Translations under genes and position numbers: made by a program | Part shown: positions 10,201-19,331 of the stretch, piece by piece | How positions within the stretch are numbered: position 1 is the stretch's first letter | Layout of the letters: each line of letters starts with the position of its first letter | Assembly (NCBI RefSeq): GCF_005771525.1 | Contig: NZ_VAVZ01000015.1 | Span: 1-64,000 of the forward strand | DNA: 64,000 nucleotides | DNA from: Nesterenkonia salmonea | GTDB lineage: Bacteria; Actinomycetota; Actinomycetes; Actinomycetales; Micrococcaceae | Direction of reading: 5' to 3' | The notes under the pieces: model-generated | What the model saw: only the letters and a program-made list of their open reading frames with translations | The model's database searches: none | What the model was told of the DNA's origin: nothing

Positions 10201-10530
10201 GAAGGAGTAGGAGTCACCTACGCTAAGGATCTGCTGAACCAGCGCAGCGGAGCCTCTGTCAGGGTCGCCGGGATCCGCGTGGCTACGCAAACCCCTCCGA
10301 TGGCGTCTGGGAAAAGGGTCGTGTTCATCTCTTTAGACGATGGAACAGGAGTGGTGGACCTGTCATTCTTCGATGAAGCTCAGGCCAACACTGGTGAAGC
10401 GCTATTCGCAGCCAAGATGCTCATGGCTGAGGGAACTATACGCCGAACAGGACCACGAGCTGTGACCGTCCAAGCCATCAGGGCGTGGAATTTGCATGGG
10501 TCCCCAGCTGAGCTGACATCTGGGCATTAA
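7243..10530 (+). CDS. dnaE2: Error-prone DNA polymerase III alpha subunit DnaE2
   Basis: 1095 residues, the usual DnaE2 length and shorter than replicative DnaE1. The N-terminal PHP domain begins FIHLHVASCFSSHYG and contains ALTDRNGIYGAV. The polymerase palm has GSGVSSLVVHALG and the catalytic acidic motif LPDIDIDVE (from residue 405). HISTHPCGVIL, GCFQIESPGQ and FRPGPMGAGMV follow, and a C-terminal OB fold runs from about residue 975. It performs translesion synthesis during SOS-induced mutagenesis, normally with ImuA'/ImuB and the beta clamp. An imuB gene is not adjacent here. Expression is probably LexA-controlled through the box at 6704. It ends just before a strong hairpin. Confidence 0.96.
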   Translation: MTFIHLHVASCFSSHYGTATPQELAAAAAAAGAPALALTDRNGIYGAVQHIGACRDHDLAPILGADLAVHGHGRVTVLAHGSRKGYAALCQAVSAAHEGTSASSSGPEPALSRERLAQLSRTSTTEAPLLFVLLGPESDIGMLAAGRRYRPARTALRQWRQLLGAAVYVELVSHLAPPGEELSTAHAARMLSAAAACRVPTVLTNAVRLCTAEEAATADVLDAVRVLSSLDSAPLQPNDQGWLKPETEMLSIAAEICKASTVVVEPEAILRTTEDLANACQIDPTQHMTYGVPKIPEAHVIGIEGSADEELRFRCEQGLAARLEQPQVRHRLEHELAVIEDLGFSAYFLTVAEVTRLIQELGVRCAARGSGVSSLVVHALGVSPIDPLKHGLIFERFLSLNRATLPDIDIDVESERRHEIYQRVFDRFGKERVTLMSMQNAYRVRGAVRDAGMALGLPDDELDQLAEIMWRFPAREFRQALEDKPELKHLAERIETERVSGRAQLDLLVDLTERLDRLPRHISTHPCGVILGNKDLLSLTPVQPSGVTGLPMSQFGKDDMDPAGFIKLDILGVRMQSAIAHCLGEIERTTGDRISLDTISFEDPATFDLIQSTHTLGCFQIESPGQRELIGKLIPASLEDLILDISLFRPGPMGAGMVRPFLERRHGFESTRYPHPDLIEILEETYGVIVYHEQVLRIFDTMTGCGLAAADELRRSLSREHKSAEVESFFRSSTAERGYTQEVTDEVWRQLASFGSFGFCKAHAAAFAVPTYQSAWLKTHYPAAFMTGLFEHDPGMYPLRLLVAEARRLEIPLLPMDINRSTGHFRLETTQPATRLSNGNQPDSNWGIRMALTTLKGISAAEIRRIENEQPFDSLADLRARAKPRLNTMKSMAKVGALDSFLPAGTGRNRRNDLFDWIERTGPRRNQQARIPQAAGQLAFPLSDTEASSLPTGQSPPTDTEVLATELDLTSVDTTDHVMSVHREGLEGVGVTYAKDLLNQRSGASVRVAGIRVATQTPPMASGKRVVFISLDDGTGVVDLSFFDEAQANTGEALFAAKMLMAEGTIRRTGPRAVTVQAIRAWNLHGSPAELTSGH

Positions 10531-10534
10531 CTGC

Positions 10535-10568
10535 TAGGGAGGGCCGGTCTGACGACCGGCCCTCCCTA
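10535..10568. terminator. Bidirectional terminator between dnaE2 and acnA
   Basis: A perfect 15-bp inverted repeat (TAGGGAGGGCCGGTC at 10535-10549, its complement at 10554-10568) with a TGAC loop lies 4 bases after the dnaE2 stop and 21 bases after the end of convergent acnA. There is no long U-run on either side, but the stem is very GC-rich. It is placed to end both transcripts. Confidence 0.85.
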
Positions 10569-10589
10569 ATGAGCTCTAAACTCCTTGGC

Positions 10590-13424
10590 TTACTTCACCA
10601 GAGAGCGGAGGACATACTGCAGAATGCCACCATTGCGGTAGTAATTGGCTTCACCAGGTGTGTCGATACGGACAACCGCATCAAACTCCACAGTGGAGCC
10701 ATCATCCTTGGTTGCGGTGACTTTCACGGTCTCCGGGACTTCACCATCATTGAGTTTGGTGATCTCAGAAATGGCGAATGTCTCGAAACCAGTCAGTCCC
10801 AGAGTCTGTGCCGATTCACCCTCGGGGAACTGCAGCGGCAATACGCCCATACCGATGAGGTTCGATCGGTGAATGCGCTCGAACGACTCAACGATCACTG
10901 CCCGGACACCCAGAAGGCTCGTGCCTTTGGCCGCCCAGTCACGGGATGAACCGGAGCCGTACTCCTTTCCACCCAGGACCACCAACGGGATACCAGCTTC
11001 CTGGTAGTTCATGGCTGCGTCGTAAACGTAGGCCTGTTCCCCGTCTTTGGTGAAGTCACGGGTGAAACCGCCCTCCACGCCGTCGAGCAGTTCGTTCTTG
11101 ATTCGGATGTTGGAAAAAGTGCCCCGAATCATCACCTCGTGATTACCGCGACGGGACCCGTAGGAATTGAAGTTCTTCCGTTCGACCCCATTCTCCAGAA
11201 GGTACCGTCCTGCAGGAGTATCTGACTTGAAGGAACCAGCCGGTGAAATATGGTCAGTGGTGACAGAATCGCCCAGCTTCAGCAGAACTCGCGCACCCTC
11301 GATGTCGGTGACGGGTTCGGGGTCGAGTTCCAAACCGTCAAAGTAGGGCGCTTTGCGCACATAGGTTGAATTCTCATCCCAGGTGAAGGTATCGCCCTCA
11401 GGAGTGTCCAAAGACTGCCAGCGGTGGTCACCGTCAAAGATGGTGCCGTACTTCGAGGTGAACATCTCAGTGTCGATGGACTCCTCAATAATCTTTTCCA
11501 CCTCGATGGGGTCCGGCCAGATGTCCCGAAGGTACACATCCTCGCCCTGAGAGTTCTGGCCCAGCGGGTCATTTTCGAAATCGAAGTCCATGGTCCCGGC
11601 GAGAGCATAGGCAACCACCAGCGGAGGTGAGGCAAGGTAGTTCATCTTGACATCCGGGTTGATGCGACCTTCGAAGTTGCGGTTGCCCGAAAGAACAGAG
11701 GTCACCGCCAAGTCTTCATCCTGAACAGTCTTGGAGATCTCCTCTTCAAGCGGACCGGAGTTTCCGATGCAGGTGGTGCAGCCGTAACCCACCACAAAGA
11801 AGCCGATCTTTTCCAGATACTCGATGAGGCCGGACTTTTCGTAGTAGTCAGTGACCACTTTGGAGCCCGGTGCAATGGAAGTCTTGACCCATGGTTTCTG
11901 GGTCAATCCCTGTTCCACAGCATTGCGAGCCAGAACGCCAGCGGCCAGCATCACATTGGGGTTAGAAGTGTTGGTGCAAGAAGTAATCGAGGCAATCGAC
12001 ACCGCACCGTGGTCCAAGTTGAACTCACGGCCATCTGGCATAGCCACAGGGATGGGGTTCGATGGACGGCCCACCACAGGTTCCGCTGAGGGATCCATTG
12101 GTCGTGGCTTATCGGCGGGGTCCTGTGACTCATCAGGGGTGTGGGAAGGTGCATCCGAGCTTGGGAAGGACTCATCGGAAGCTTCATCTACTTTGCCGTT
12201 GAGTGCGTCGTTGACGACTGCAGTCTCTTCCGCCACATAGTTGTGGATGTCCTTGCGAAACTGCTCTTTGGCATCGGTGAGTTCGATGCGATCCTGTGGC
12301 CGCTTAGGGCCAGCTATGGAAGGGACCACAGTCGAGAGGTCGAGCTTCAAACGCTCCGAGAAGCGCAGCTCGCGCGAAGGATCGTGCCACATGCCCTGCT
12401 CTTTGGCGTAAGCCTCGACCAGAGAGATTTCTTCCTCGGTCCTGCCGGTGAGACGCAGGTAGCTGATGGTGACGTCGTCGATGGGGAACATCGCTGCGGT
12501 GGAACCGAATTCCGGTGACATGTTGCCGATCGTCGCCCGGTTGGCCAAGGGCACAGCCGCGACACCTTCACCGAAGAACTCGACGAACTTGCCGACAACA
12601 CCATGCTCCCGCAGCATCTGAGTGATGGTCAGGACCACATCGGTGGCGGTAGCACCGGCTGGGATTTGGCCGGAAAGCTCAAATCCAACCACCCGTGGGA
12701 TCAGCATGGAGATCGGCTGGCCAAGCATCGCGGCCTCCGCTTCGATACCGCCAACTCCCCAGCCCAGAACTCCCAGACCGTTTTCCATGGTCGTGTGCGA
12801 GTCGGTTCCCACACAGGTGTCTGGGTAGGCGCGCAGAACACCGTCAACCTCACGAGTCATCACCACTCGAGCCAGCGACTCGATGTTCACCTGGTGAACG
12901 ATTCCCATGCCAGGGGGAACAACTTTGAAGTCATCGAAAGCAGTCTGTCCCCAGCGCAGGAACTGGTACCGCTCACCATTGCGCTGGTATTCGATGTCCA
13001 TATTGCGTTCGATCGCATCAGAGTTGCCGAAGGAATCGATCTGCACGGAGTGGTCAATGACCATCTCAGCAGGTGCCAACGGATTAATCTTCGAAGGGTC
13101 ACCGCCCAGATCGGCGACGGCCTCGCGCATAGTGGCGAGGTCGACCACACAGGGAACGCCAGTGAAGTCCTGCATCAGAACTCGGCCGGGGGTGAATTGA
13201 ATCTCAGTATTGGGCTGGGCTGACTCATCCCATTTGCCCAAAGCTTTAATGTGCTCGGCGGTGACGTTCTCGCCGTCTTCGGTCCGGAGAAGGTTCTCCA
13301 ACAGAACCTTGAGGCTGTACGGGAGGGAGTCATACCCCTCTACCGCGTTGAGTCGAAAAATCTCATAGTCGGAGCCATCGACGTTGAGTACGCCTTTTGC
13401 TCCGAAACTGTCCACTGTGCTCAC
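10590..13424 (-). CDS. acnA: Aconitate hydratase A
   Basis: 944 residues from the GTG at 13424, which has AAGGAG 7 bases upstream; the longer frame to 13499 lacks such a site. It interconverts citrate and isocitrate in the TCA cycle. The [4Fe-4S] ligands are visible in [11 protein letters not shown] and [46 protein letters not shown] and [13 protein letters not shown] are conserved substrate and cluster motifs. An acidic Ser/Pro-rich insert between the two halves ([20 protein letters not shown] and on) makes it longer than typical AcnA (about 890 aa). The Fe-S cluster would be supplied by the suf operon in this window. Confidence 0.96.
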   Translation of the reverse strand: MSTVDSFGAKGVLNVDGSDYEIFRLNAVEGYDSLPYSLKVLLENLLRTEDGENVTAEHIKALGKWDESAQPNTEIQFTPGRVLMQDFTGVPCVVDLATMREAVADLGGDPSKINPLAPAEMVIDHSVQIDSFGNSDAIERNMDIEYQRNGERYQFLRWGQTAFDDFKVVPPGMGIVHQVNIESLARVVMTREVDGVLRAYPDTCVGTDSHTTMENGLGVLGWGVGGIEAEAAMLGQPISMLIPRVVGFELSGQIPAGATATDVVLTITQMLREHGVVGKFVEFFGEGVAAVPLANRATIGNMSPEFGSTAAMFPIDDVTISYLRLTGRTEEEISLVEAYAKEQGMWHDPSRELRFSERLKLDLSTVVPSIAGPKRPQDRIELTDAKEQFRKDIHNYVAEETAVVNDALNGKVDEASDESFPSSDAPSHTPDESQDPADKPRPMDPSAEPVVGRPSNPIPVAMPDGREFNLDHGAVSIASITSCTNTSNPNVMLAAGVLARNAVEQGLTQKPWVKTSIAPGSKVVTDYYEKSGLIEYLEKIGFFVVGYGCTTCIGNSGPLEEEISKTVQDEDLAVTSVLSGNRNFEGRINPDVKMNYLASPPLVVAYALAGTMDFDFENDPLGQNSQGEDVYLRDIWPDPIEVEKIIEESIDTEMFTSKYGTIFDGDHRWQSLDTPEGDTFTWDENSTYVRKAPYFDGLELDPEPVTDIEGARVLLKLGDSVTTDHISPAGSFKSDTPAGRYLLENGVERKNFNSYGSRRGNHEVMIRGTFSNIRIKNELLDGVEGGFTRDFTKDGEQAYVYDAAMNYQEAGIPLVVLGGKEYGSGSSRDWAAKGTSLLGVRAVIVESFERIHRSNLIGMGVLPLQFPEGESAQTLGLTGFETFAISEITKLNDGEVPETVKVTATKDDGSTVEFDAVVRIDTPGEANYYRNGGILQYVLRSLVK

Positions 13425-13548
13425 GCTTAGACTCCTTAGTCTCGTTGGCGGGCTGCCACAGCGCTTGGGTGCGCGCTCATCGATATCCATCCTACTCATA
13501 CCGGTGCGCCACTCGGCTTAGGTGAGGCTCACCGCGTCGAGACGACTG

Positions 13549-14967
13549 CTAGGTACGCTTAAAGAGTGCGACAGATTCCATGTGGTGTGTGTTGGGATAA
13601 AGGTCCAGCAGAGCAAGATCAGAGATCACCCAACCCACGTCATAGAGCTGCTTGGCGTCTCTCGCGAATGAAGCGGGATCGCAGGAAACGTAGATGATCT
13701 GGCCCGGGTCAGCTGAATCGATGCCGGCTATGACTCGTTTGTCGGCTCCGGCCCGTGGAGGGTCCAGAACAACAACATCGCTGGTGTCGAGACGAGTCGC
13801 CACGCTCTCGGCTGAAGCCTGCACAACTTCCACTCCGGCGACTCCTGTGAAGAGCTCCCATGCCGCGTCAGACGTTGCCGCCGAAGCTTCAACAGAAAGC
13901 ACGCGACCGGAGGGGCCCACCCGTGAGGACGCCCATGCAGTGAAGAGTCCTGCACCCGCGTAGAGGTCAATGGCGGAGCCTCCTGGTGGAAGCTCAGCCA
14001 TACGGTCAACAGTGCTCACCAGTGCGCTGGGCGCGCTGCGGTGGATCTGCCAGAAGCCCTCCGGCGGAAGTGAGACAGAATTACGGTCCCCCACCGGCGT
14101 CGGGAGAGGCTCGTTGACCATGCGGTTTCCGAGTAGCAGGCGATAGTCGACCGTGGTTGGTTGCATCTGACTGTATCGACGACGACCCTTGCGAGGCTGG
14201 GTCTGCGCCAAAGCCAGGACGATGCTGCCAACCTCCGGAGAGGATGCGGCGAAACCTTTGAGACGATCCTCGAACTCGACCAAAAATTTCGTATCCCTGG
14301 GATTCTCTGCCCGGACGATCAAGGTCAGTGGGTCTTCTCCGCCGGGGGCCACAACATCGACACTCTGCGCGCCTGCGAAATTCCAGGAAAATATTCCGGA
14401 GGCACCAATGGACTCCACACCTAGAGGCATGGACCGCAGCGGAATCAGCTCATGGGACCGGCTGGGTTTCATAGCAAGCGAACCGCCGCTGATACCGAAG
14501 CTGGCCCTGGTGCGCCAATGCATGCCAGCGGCGTCAGCACCCGGCAGATGCTCAACGGTGAAATCGCCCTCCGGACCCACATGGTCTGTGTCGAGGGTGC
14601 TGATATCGATACCGCCGATGCGCTGCATGGTGTCTCGAAACACCTGCGATTTCAGCCGCCGTTGGTGGACGTCGGTGATGTGGCCGTAGTCAGCTCCCCC
14701 GACGGGAAGTTGATCGTGATCATAGGCACGTAGCGCGTCAGCCTGCTTCCAGGGGTGGCGTCGGCGGTGGTCGGAAGCGTCCAGCACATCGAACACATCT
14801 GCTCTCCAGAAGCGAGAAGAGTTTTCGCCGTCAGTGACGACAGCCCGGACGGTCTCACCTGGAACAGCATGGCGGACGAAGACCACGCGTCCTTCATGGC
14901 GAGCAACGCAGTGACCGCCATGGGACATCGGCCCCACGGTCAGAGTTAGCACATGGGGGCCGGTCAT
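13549..14967 (-). CDS. TRAM-domain SAM-dependent RNA methyltransferase (RumA/TrmA-like, uracil-C5)
   Basis: 472 residues. An N-terminal TRAM RNA-binding domain covers about residues 1-60 (GPMSHGGHCVARHEGRVVFVRHAVPGE). The C-terminal methyltransferase core has DLYAGAGLFTAWAS (SAM site), VVLDPPRAGADKRV, and the catalytic Cys in YVSCDPASFARD (Cys429). These features mark uracil-5 methyltransferases of rRNA or tRNA; the exact base is not predictable. The iron-sulfur Cys cluster found in RumA proper is not seen in the central region. The start overlaps the DUF3159 stop (ATGA), making it the last gene of dut-DUF3710-DUF3159-methyltransferase. Confidence 0.9.
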   Translation of the reverse strand: MTGPHVLTLTVGPMSHGGHCVARHEGRVVFVRHAVPGETVRAVVTDGENSSRFWRADVFDVLDASDHRRRHPWKQADALRAYDHDQLPVGGADYGHITDVHQRRLKSQVFRDTMQRIGGIDISTLDTDHVGPEGDFTVEHLPGADAAGMHWRTRASFGISGGSLAMKPSRSHELIPLRSMPLGVESIGASGIFSWNFAGAQSVDVVAPGGEDPLTLIVRAENPRDTKFLVEFEDRLKGFAASSPEVGSIVLALAQTQPRKGRRRYSQMQPTTVDYRLLLGNRMVNEPLPTPVGDRNSVSLPPEGFWQIHRSAPSALVSTVDRMAELPPGGSAIDLYAGAGLFTAWASSRVGPSGRVLSVEASAATSDAAWELFTGVAGVEVVQASAESVATRLDTSDVVVLDPPRAGADKRVIAGIDSADPGQIIYVSCDPASFARDAKQLYDVGWVISDLALLDLYPNTHHMESVALFKRT

Positions 14968-15632
14968 GGGGCCGAACTCGGCTCACGTTCACGTGTGATC
15001 ATCCAGCCCAGCCAGAGGGCGAAGGCGTAGAGCGGCACTCCCATGACCACCCGCGTCACTCCAAGGGCAGTTTCGTTGTCTGCGAAGTAGAGGGGAAGCT
15101 GGACTATCAGTCGTGAGGCGAGAACCGCCGTGATGATCCAGGTCGCCAACGCGTAGCCGCGGCGTCGAACCTTGTCCTGCCGCCATTCGAAACCCTCGCC
15201 GCGAATGACTCCGAAAATCACCCCCATCAGCGGCCACTTCACAGCAATGGAGATGGTCAGAGCCAGAATATAGGCGATATTGATGAAGAACCCGGGAACG
15301 TAGTAGCCGCGGGCCTCACCGGAGAAGTGTGCAAACGCCGCGCAGATCAGTACGCCTGCGAGACCGGAAAGCGACTGAACCAGACTGCCACGCTGCACGA
15401 GGCGCACCACTGCAAACACTGCGCCGACTGCGATCGCCAGCACGATGGCAATAGCGAGGTCCCCCATGATGATGTAAGCCGTCAGGAAGCTCGTGGCCGG
15501 CAAGGCGGCCTCCATGATGCCCCGCCAGCCGCCGACTGAACCCATCACATCCAGAGAGCCGTCCTCTCGCGTTGAGACTCTCCGAGCTGCCGAGCTCGAA
15601 AACTGCTGACGCAACGGGTCCTGCGAGGTCAT
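14964..15632 (-). CDS. DUF3159 membrane protein
   Basis: 222 residues with five or six hydrophobic segments (for example TSFLTAYIIMGDLAIAIVLAIA, SGLAGVLICAAFAHF, INIAYILALTISIAV, LATWIITAVLAS). The DUF3159 signature includes GGWRGIMEAALP at the start and GEARGYYVPGFFIN in a loop. Actinobacterial members are inner-membrane proteins of unknown role, conserved next to dut and DUF3710. The start overlaps the upstream DUF3710 stop and the stop overlaps the methyltransferase start, a tightly coupled operon. Confidence 0.88.
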   Translation of the reverse strand: MTSQDPLRQQFSSSAARRVSTREDGSLDVMGSVGGWRGIMEAALPATSFLTAYIIMGDLAIAIVLAIAVGAVFAVVRLVQRGSLVQSLSGLAGVLICAAFAHFSGEARGYYVPGFFINIAYILALTISIAVKWPLMGVIFGVIRGEGFEWRQDKVRRRGYALATWIITAVLASRLIVQLPLYFADNETALGVTRVVMGVPLYAFALWLGWMITREREPSSAP

Positions 15633-16480
15633 GGGTTCTGAGAATCGTTGGAGCTATCCGATGGGCCGCGCGGTGGGGAAGGGGACACCCCATTGGTGCG
15701 GTTCTGCTGCCCGGAGGCCGCGATCCGTTTCGCCCCCTCCGGCGGTTTGAGCTTAAGCAGTTCTCGCGGCGGCAATGGATCGTCGCCACGGACTACGATG
15801 ATCCGTGAGAAGAGCTCCTCCACTCCGGCTGACGCTTTGCGGTCGATAGCGCCGCGCCCGCCGATCACACCACGGAGGAACCACCGGTTTCCTTCACTTC
15901 CGATGAAACGAGCAGCTCTCCAGCCTTGGCGTCCGTCTTTCAGCACAGTTGGCACACGAGCGTGCAGCTCTTTTCCGAAGCGGCCATCGAGGATTCTGAC
16001 TCGTCCCTTCTGCTTGGTGACAGACTCCTGGATCTGCTCCCGCACGTCTTGCCATACGCCCCCTGACTTCGGTGCGGAGAACGCCTGGAGTTGGATGCTG
16101 GCTTGGCCGATGCTGATCGTCAGTGACACCACACGCTTGGTCTTCTGATCGATGTCCAGGCGAATCTTCTGCCCCTTAGCCGCTGGCACCAGGATCGCAC
16201 CGAAGTTGATGTAGCCCTTGGCCGAGTCCACATCTTTGGAATCGTGAGGGCCCTGGCCCGGCTTGAAGCTCGGCGGCGGGCTGTTGGGCTCCTCAGTGGC
16301 CTCTTCAGCAGCAGAGTCGGTCACAGCTCCCTGATCGCCGCTGACAGCATCACCGTCTGCCGATACCTCAGCTTCCGTGATCTCAACCTGCGGCTCAGCG
16401 GAGGCAGTCTCGGACTCGAGCGCCTCTTTGATGGTCGCCGGCTGCTGCGGCTTATCTTTCTTCTTCTTGCCGAAGAGCAT
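15629..16480 (-). CDS. DUF3710 protein
   Basis: 283 residues. A basic start (FGKKKKDK) is followed by about 80 acidic, disordered residues. The conserved DUF3710 domain then has YINFGAILVPAAKGQKIRLD, SIQLQAFSAPKSGGVW and RFIGSEGNRWFLRGVIGGR. Members occur across Actinobacteria immediately downstream of dut; their biochemical role is unknown. AAGGAG lies 4 bases before the ATG, and the dut stop is only 8 bases upstream. Confidence 0.9.
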   Translation of the reverse strand: MLFGKKKKDKPQQPATIKEALESETASAEPQVEITEAEVSADGDAVSGDQGAVTDSAAEEATEEPNSPPPSFKPGQGPHDSKDVDSAKGYINFGAILVPAAKGQKIRLDIDQKTKRVVSLTISIGQASIQLQAFSAPKSGGVWQDVREQIQESVTKQKGRVRILDGRFGKELHARVPTVLKDGRQGWRAARFIGSEGNRWFLRGVIGGRGAIDRKASAGVEELFSRIIVVRGDDPLPPRELLKLKPPEGAKRIAASGQQNRTNGVSPSPPRGPSDSSNDSQNP

Positions 16481-16488
16481 GAAACTCC

Positions 16489-16962
16489 TTAAAGCTGTTG
16501 GGCGTAGTGGTCAGGGGTGGAACTCAGCCCGCTTGAACCGAATCCTCCTGTGCCGCGGGCTGTATCTGGCAGCGTCTCGACCGGGCTGAAGACTGCACGT
16601 GCGACTTCTTGAAAGACGATCTGAGCAATTCGGTCCCCGCGGCTAAAGCTGACCGTCTGACTTGGGTCTGTGTTGATCAGCAACACCTTCAGTTCGCCTC
16701 TGTAACCGGAATCGACAGTGCCCGGGGCGTTGACCATGCTGATTCCGTGCCGCGAGGCCAGACCGCTGCGCGGGTGGACCAGACCGACCCAACCCATGGG
16801 GATAGCGACAGCAACTCCTGTGGGCACCATGCGGCGCTCTCCTGGAGTCAGGGTGAAGTCTTCGGAGGTGACCAAGTCAGCTCCTGCATCACCGTCGTGG
16901 GCGTATCGCGGCATGGGCAGCTCCGAGTCGAGCTGCTGGAGGGGAACCTGAATGGTCTTCAC
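16489..16962 (-). CDS. dut: dUTP diphosphatase
   Basis: 157 residues of the trimeric dUTPase family, hydrolysing dUTP to dUMP and PPi. This keeps uracil out of DNA and feeds dTMP synthesis. All five family motifs are visible: [51 protein letters not shown], and a C-terminal GTGGFGSSG that closes the active site. It starts with GTG. A TAGACT -10-like hexamer lies 8 bases before the start on the minus strand, suggesting a leaderless or nearly leaderless transcript that continues into DUF3710, DUF3159 and the RNA methyltransferase. Confidence 0.96.
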   Translation of the reverse strand: MKTIQVPLQQLDSELPMPRYAHDGDAGADLVTSEDFTLTPGERRMVPTGVAVAIPMGWVGLVHPRSGLASRHGISMVNAPGTVDSGYRGELKVLLINTDPSQTVSFSRGDRIAQIVFQEVARAVFSPVETLPDTARGTGGFGSSGLSSTPDHYAQQL

Positions 16963-16970
16963 GTTTCATG

Positions 16971-16976
16971 AGTCTA
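16971..16976 (-). promoter_or_regulatory. Probable -10 element of the dut operon
   Basis: TAGACT on the minus strand, 8 bases before the dut GTG. The same hexamer at almost the same distance precedes other starts in this window. No clear Shine-Dalgarno sequence is present for dut. Confidence 0.5.
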
Positions 16977-17089
16977 CCGGCAAGTGATTCACACCAAGGT
17001 GGCCCCGCTCAGTGGGCTTTCGCCACAAGAGGAACTCGACGGCGTCGCCGCCACTCACCAGTCCCGAGTTCCATGCGACGATAGATCCT

Positions 17090-17572
17090 ATGAGTGATTC
17101 TGTACGCTACGTCGAAAAGTTGTGGCCCGCTTGGTGGATCTGGTTATCGGGAGTCATCATCGGTGGCTCATTCTCCACGATCTTCTTTCCGATCGGTGTG
17201 ACGTACGGAATCATTGCCCTGGTGATCGGTATGGCGGTGTGTGCTGCGGCGCTAGTAGCCATCACTCCCCGCATTGAGGTGACCGATCATTGGCTCAAAG
17301 TAGGCCGTGCCCAAGTGGAACGTGAGTACCTCGGCCACGTCGTGGCACACCGCGGTGGCGCCGCCCGGGAGCAGCTCGGTCCAGGTTTCGACGCACGGAG
17401 TTACCAGTGCATTCGGGGGTGGATCAACCCTGTGATTACGGCGGAGATCACCGATGCGCGTGACTCCACTCCGTACTGGCTGTTCTCCAGTCGGCATCCA
17501 GAGAAGGTGTTGGAAGCCCTGGACTCCCGTGAACCGGTCCAGACCAGCGGAGTCTCAATCAGCGAGGATTGA
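17090..17572 (+). CDS. DUF3093 membrane protein
   Basis: 160 residues from the ATG at 17090. Two adjacent hydrophobic helices (WWIWLSGVIIGGSFSTIFF and YGIIALVIGMAVCAAALVA) precede a soluble domain with ITPRIEVTDHWLKVGRAQVE, CIRGWINPVITAEITDARD and PYWLFSSRHPEKVLEAL. This is the DUF3093 architecture of Actinobacteria, usually encoded opposite dut. The function is unknown. The frame remains open further upstream, but the sequence ahead of residue 1 is not like the family, so the shorter start is used. Confidence 0.85.
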   Translation: MSDSVRYVEKLWPAWWIWLSGVIIGGSFSTIFFPIGVTYGIIALVIGMAVCAAALVAITPRIEVTDHWLKVGRAQVEREYLGHVVAHRGGAAREQLGPGFDARSYQCIRGWINPVITAEITDARDSTPYWLFSSRHPEKVLEALDSREPVQTSGVSISED

Positions 17573-17612
17573 GCACCGCCGGTTCCGAGACCGACTACAC
17601 ATGCGTTGAGGT

Positions 17613-17909
17613 TTAGTCTTCGCAGTCCTTACACACCAGACCGCTGGGGCCTTCAATAGCCTGCGACCGGTGCCTCACCAGGAAGCACGAGGTGCAGGTG
17701 AATTCGTCAGACTGGGCGGGAAGCACACGGACCTGGAGTTCTTCGTCCGAGAGGTCAGCGCCGGGGAGTTCGAAGCCTTCAGCAGCTTCAGTCTCGTCCT
17801 CGTCCACGACAGCGGACTGACGGTTGGAGGAGCGGTTCTTCAGTTCTTCGATCGAGTCTTCATTTACGTCGTCGTCGTTCTTGCGCGGGGCATCGTAATC
17901 GGTAGCCAT
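17613..17909 (-). CDS. DUF4193 small zinc-ribbon-like protein
   Basis: 98 residues from the ATG at 17909, with GGAG upstream. MATDYDAPRK at the start and an acidic middle lead to a C-terminal CTSCFLVRHRSQ...CKDC, two CxxC pairs that could bind one zinc. This is the length and pattern of the DUF4193 family, found almost only in Actinobacteria and usually next to dut/DUF3093/sepH. No function is known; the ribbon resembles RNA-polymerase- or nucleic-acid-binding small proteins, which is only a structural analogy. Confidence 0.9.
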   Translation of the reverse strand: MATDYDAPRKNDDDVNEDSIEELKNRSSNRQSAVVDEDETEAAEGFELPGADLSDEELQVRVLPAQSDEFTCTSCFLVRHRSQAIEGPSGLVCKDCED

Positions 17910-18148
17910 ATCAGGTGCTCCAATGGTGGTTCGTGCGTCTTTCGCCCAGGTCGGTGCAGGCCCGGCAAACGAGTGAGGTCGCACAGATTGTGTCGTATCG
18001 CGTGCTCTGTGACAAGTCGGAGTCATCAGGTTACGGAATCAATCCTTCCAGGCGGGGTTGAGCCGCTCCCCCATAGCCAGCTGCGCTCCGCGATACAGTT
18101 GCCGACATAGATGACCGAACCACCGATTTCACACGGAGGACACTGCTA

Positions 18149-19312
18149 ATGCAGGATCTGCGGATCGTGGGAGTCGACCCTGGAATGGAACGTCAGACGC
18201 CCCGTCTGCTGCTCTCCGACGGGTCCGACGCCGAGTACGGCCTCCCTGTGGACCAGTCGCTGCGTGCGGCTCTGGCCCGCATAGCCTCCCCCACTGAGAA
18301 GACCCGAGACGCACCCGCGTTGTCTCCTCGCGCCATCCAGGCACGACTGCGCGGAGGAGCGAGTATCGAACAGGTTGTTGAAGACTCTGGGCTGAGCCGG
18401 CAGCACATTCTGCGCTATGCGGGGCCTGTTGCTGATGAGCGCGCGTATTACGCTGCCCGGGCGAGGGACACTGTTGTTGCCCGTGCCTCCTCAGCGGAGC
18501 AGCATCGACTGGCCTTCGGGGACGCCCCAGCGACTCTAGAAGCCATGGCTAAGGTACGGCTCCGTGCCATGGGAGTATCTCTGGAGTCAATGGTCTGGGA
18601 TGCGTGGCGCCGCGAAGATGGACGGTGGGCTGTCACCTGTGACTTTGATTTCACCTCATCAGACACTCATGCGGCGGGGATCGGTCAGAAACCCCCCGCT
18701 GAGTGGATTTTCGATCCTGCGGCTCGCACTGTGAGGTCGGAGAACAAATGGGCCGAGTCGCTGAGTTCACTGCCTCCAGCTGGTCGGGCTCCGAGCTCTG
18801 GAAGGCGCCTTGCCGCCGTCGACAAACCCTTCGACGTCGAGGATCAGGCGGAGACCTCTGGCGCCTCCGGCTCCGATCCCACGGTGAAACCCATCGCTCC
18901 GCAAAGCGACGGCGCTGACCATGAGGACCTTCTGGACATTCTGCGAGCTCGCCGCGGTCAGCGTCTGGGCACCGACGAGAACGGCGACGATAAGCTCGCC
19001 ACGCTGCTGACTCGGGACGAGAAGTCCGTTAGGCCCCCGGCTGAGGAGCAGCACACTGACACGCTGCCCGGACTGGGTCAGGAGACGGTCGACGCCGAAG
19101 AGACCAGTGATGAGCCAGAGGTTGACTCCACTGACGCGTGGGGGTTCAGCTACGAAGAGAACACTGCTGATGCTGGTTCGACCGAGGAAGGCACCGCATC
19201 TGAACCGCAGGAGGAAGAAGAGCCGCCAGCACCTCGCCCGAAGAAGCGAGGATCATCGCGGCGCCCGACGATGCCTCGTTGGGATGACATCCTCTTCGGC
19301 AATAAAGACTGA
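18149..19312 (+). CDS. sepH: Septation protein SepH
   Basis: 387 residues. The N-terminal DUF3071 region starts MQDLRIVGVDPGM and has LSPRAIQARLRGGASIEQVV...LSRQHILRYAGPV, a helix-turn-helix-like segment. Conserved WDAWRREDGRW and SAEQHRLAF follow. The remainder (from about residue 195) is long, acidic and Pro/Ser-rich and ends in a basic stretch (RPKKRGSSRRPTMPRWDDILFG). In Streptomyces and Mycobacterium, SepH binds FtsZ and promotes Z-ring assembly. GGAGG lies 9 bases before the ATG. Confidence 0.93.
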   Translation: MQDLRIVGVDPGMERQTPRLLLSDGSDAEYGLPVDQSLRAALARIASPTEKTRDAPALSPRAIQARLRGGASIEQVVEDSGLSRQHILRYAGPVADERAYYAARARDTVVARASSAEQHRLAFGDAPATLEAMAKVRLRAMGVSLESMVWDAWRREDGRWAVTCDFDFTSSDTHAAGIGQKPPAEWIFDPAARTVRSENKWAESLSSLPPAGRAPSSGRRLAAVDKPFDVEDQAETSGASGSDPTVKPIAPQSDGADHEDLLDILRARRGQRLGTDENGDDKLATLLTRDEKSVRPPAEEQHTDTLPGLGQETVDAEETSDEPEVDSTDAWGFSYEENTADAGSTEEGTASEPQEEEEPPAPRPKKRGSSRRPTMPRWDDILFGNKD

Positions 19313-19331
19313 CTCGATGCCCACACACATC

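Noticed and set aside
12603-13223. 206-codon plus-strand open frame
   Set aside because: It is antisense to aconitase and is a by-product of codon use in the real gene.
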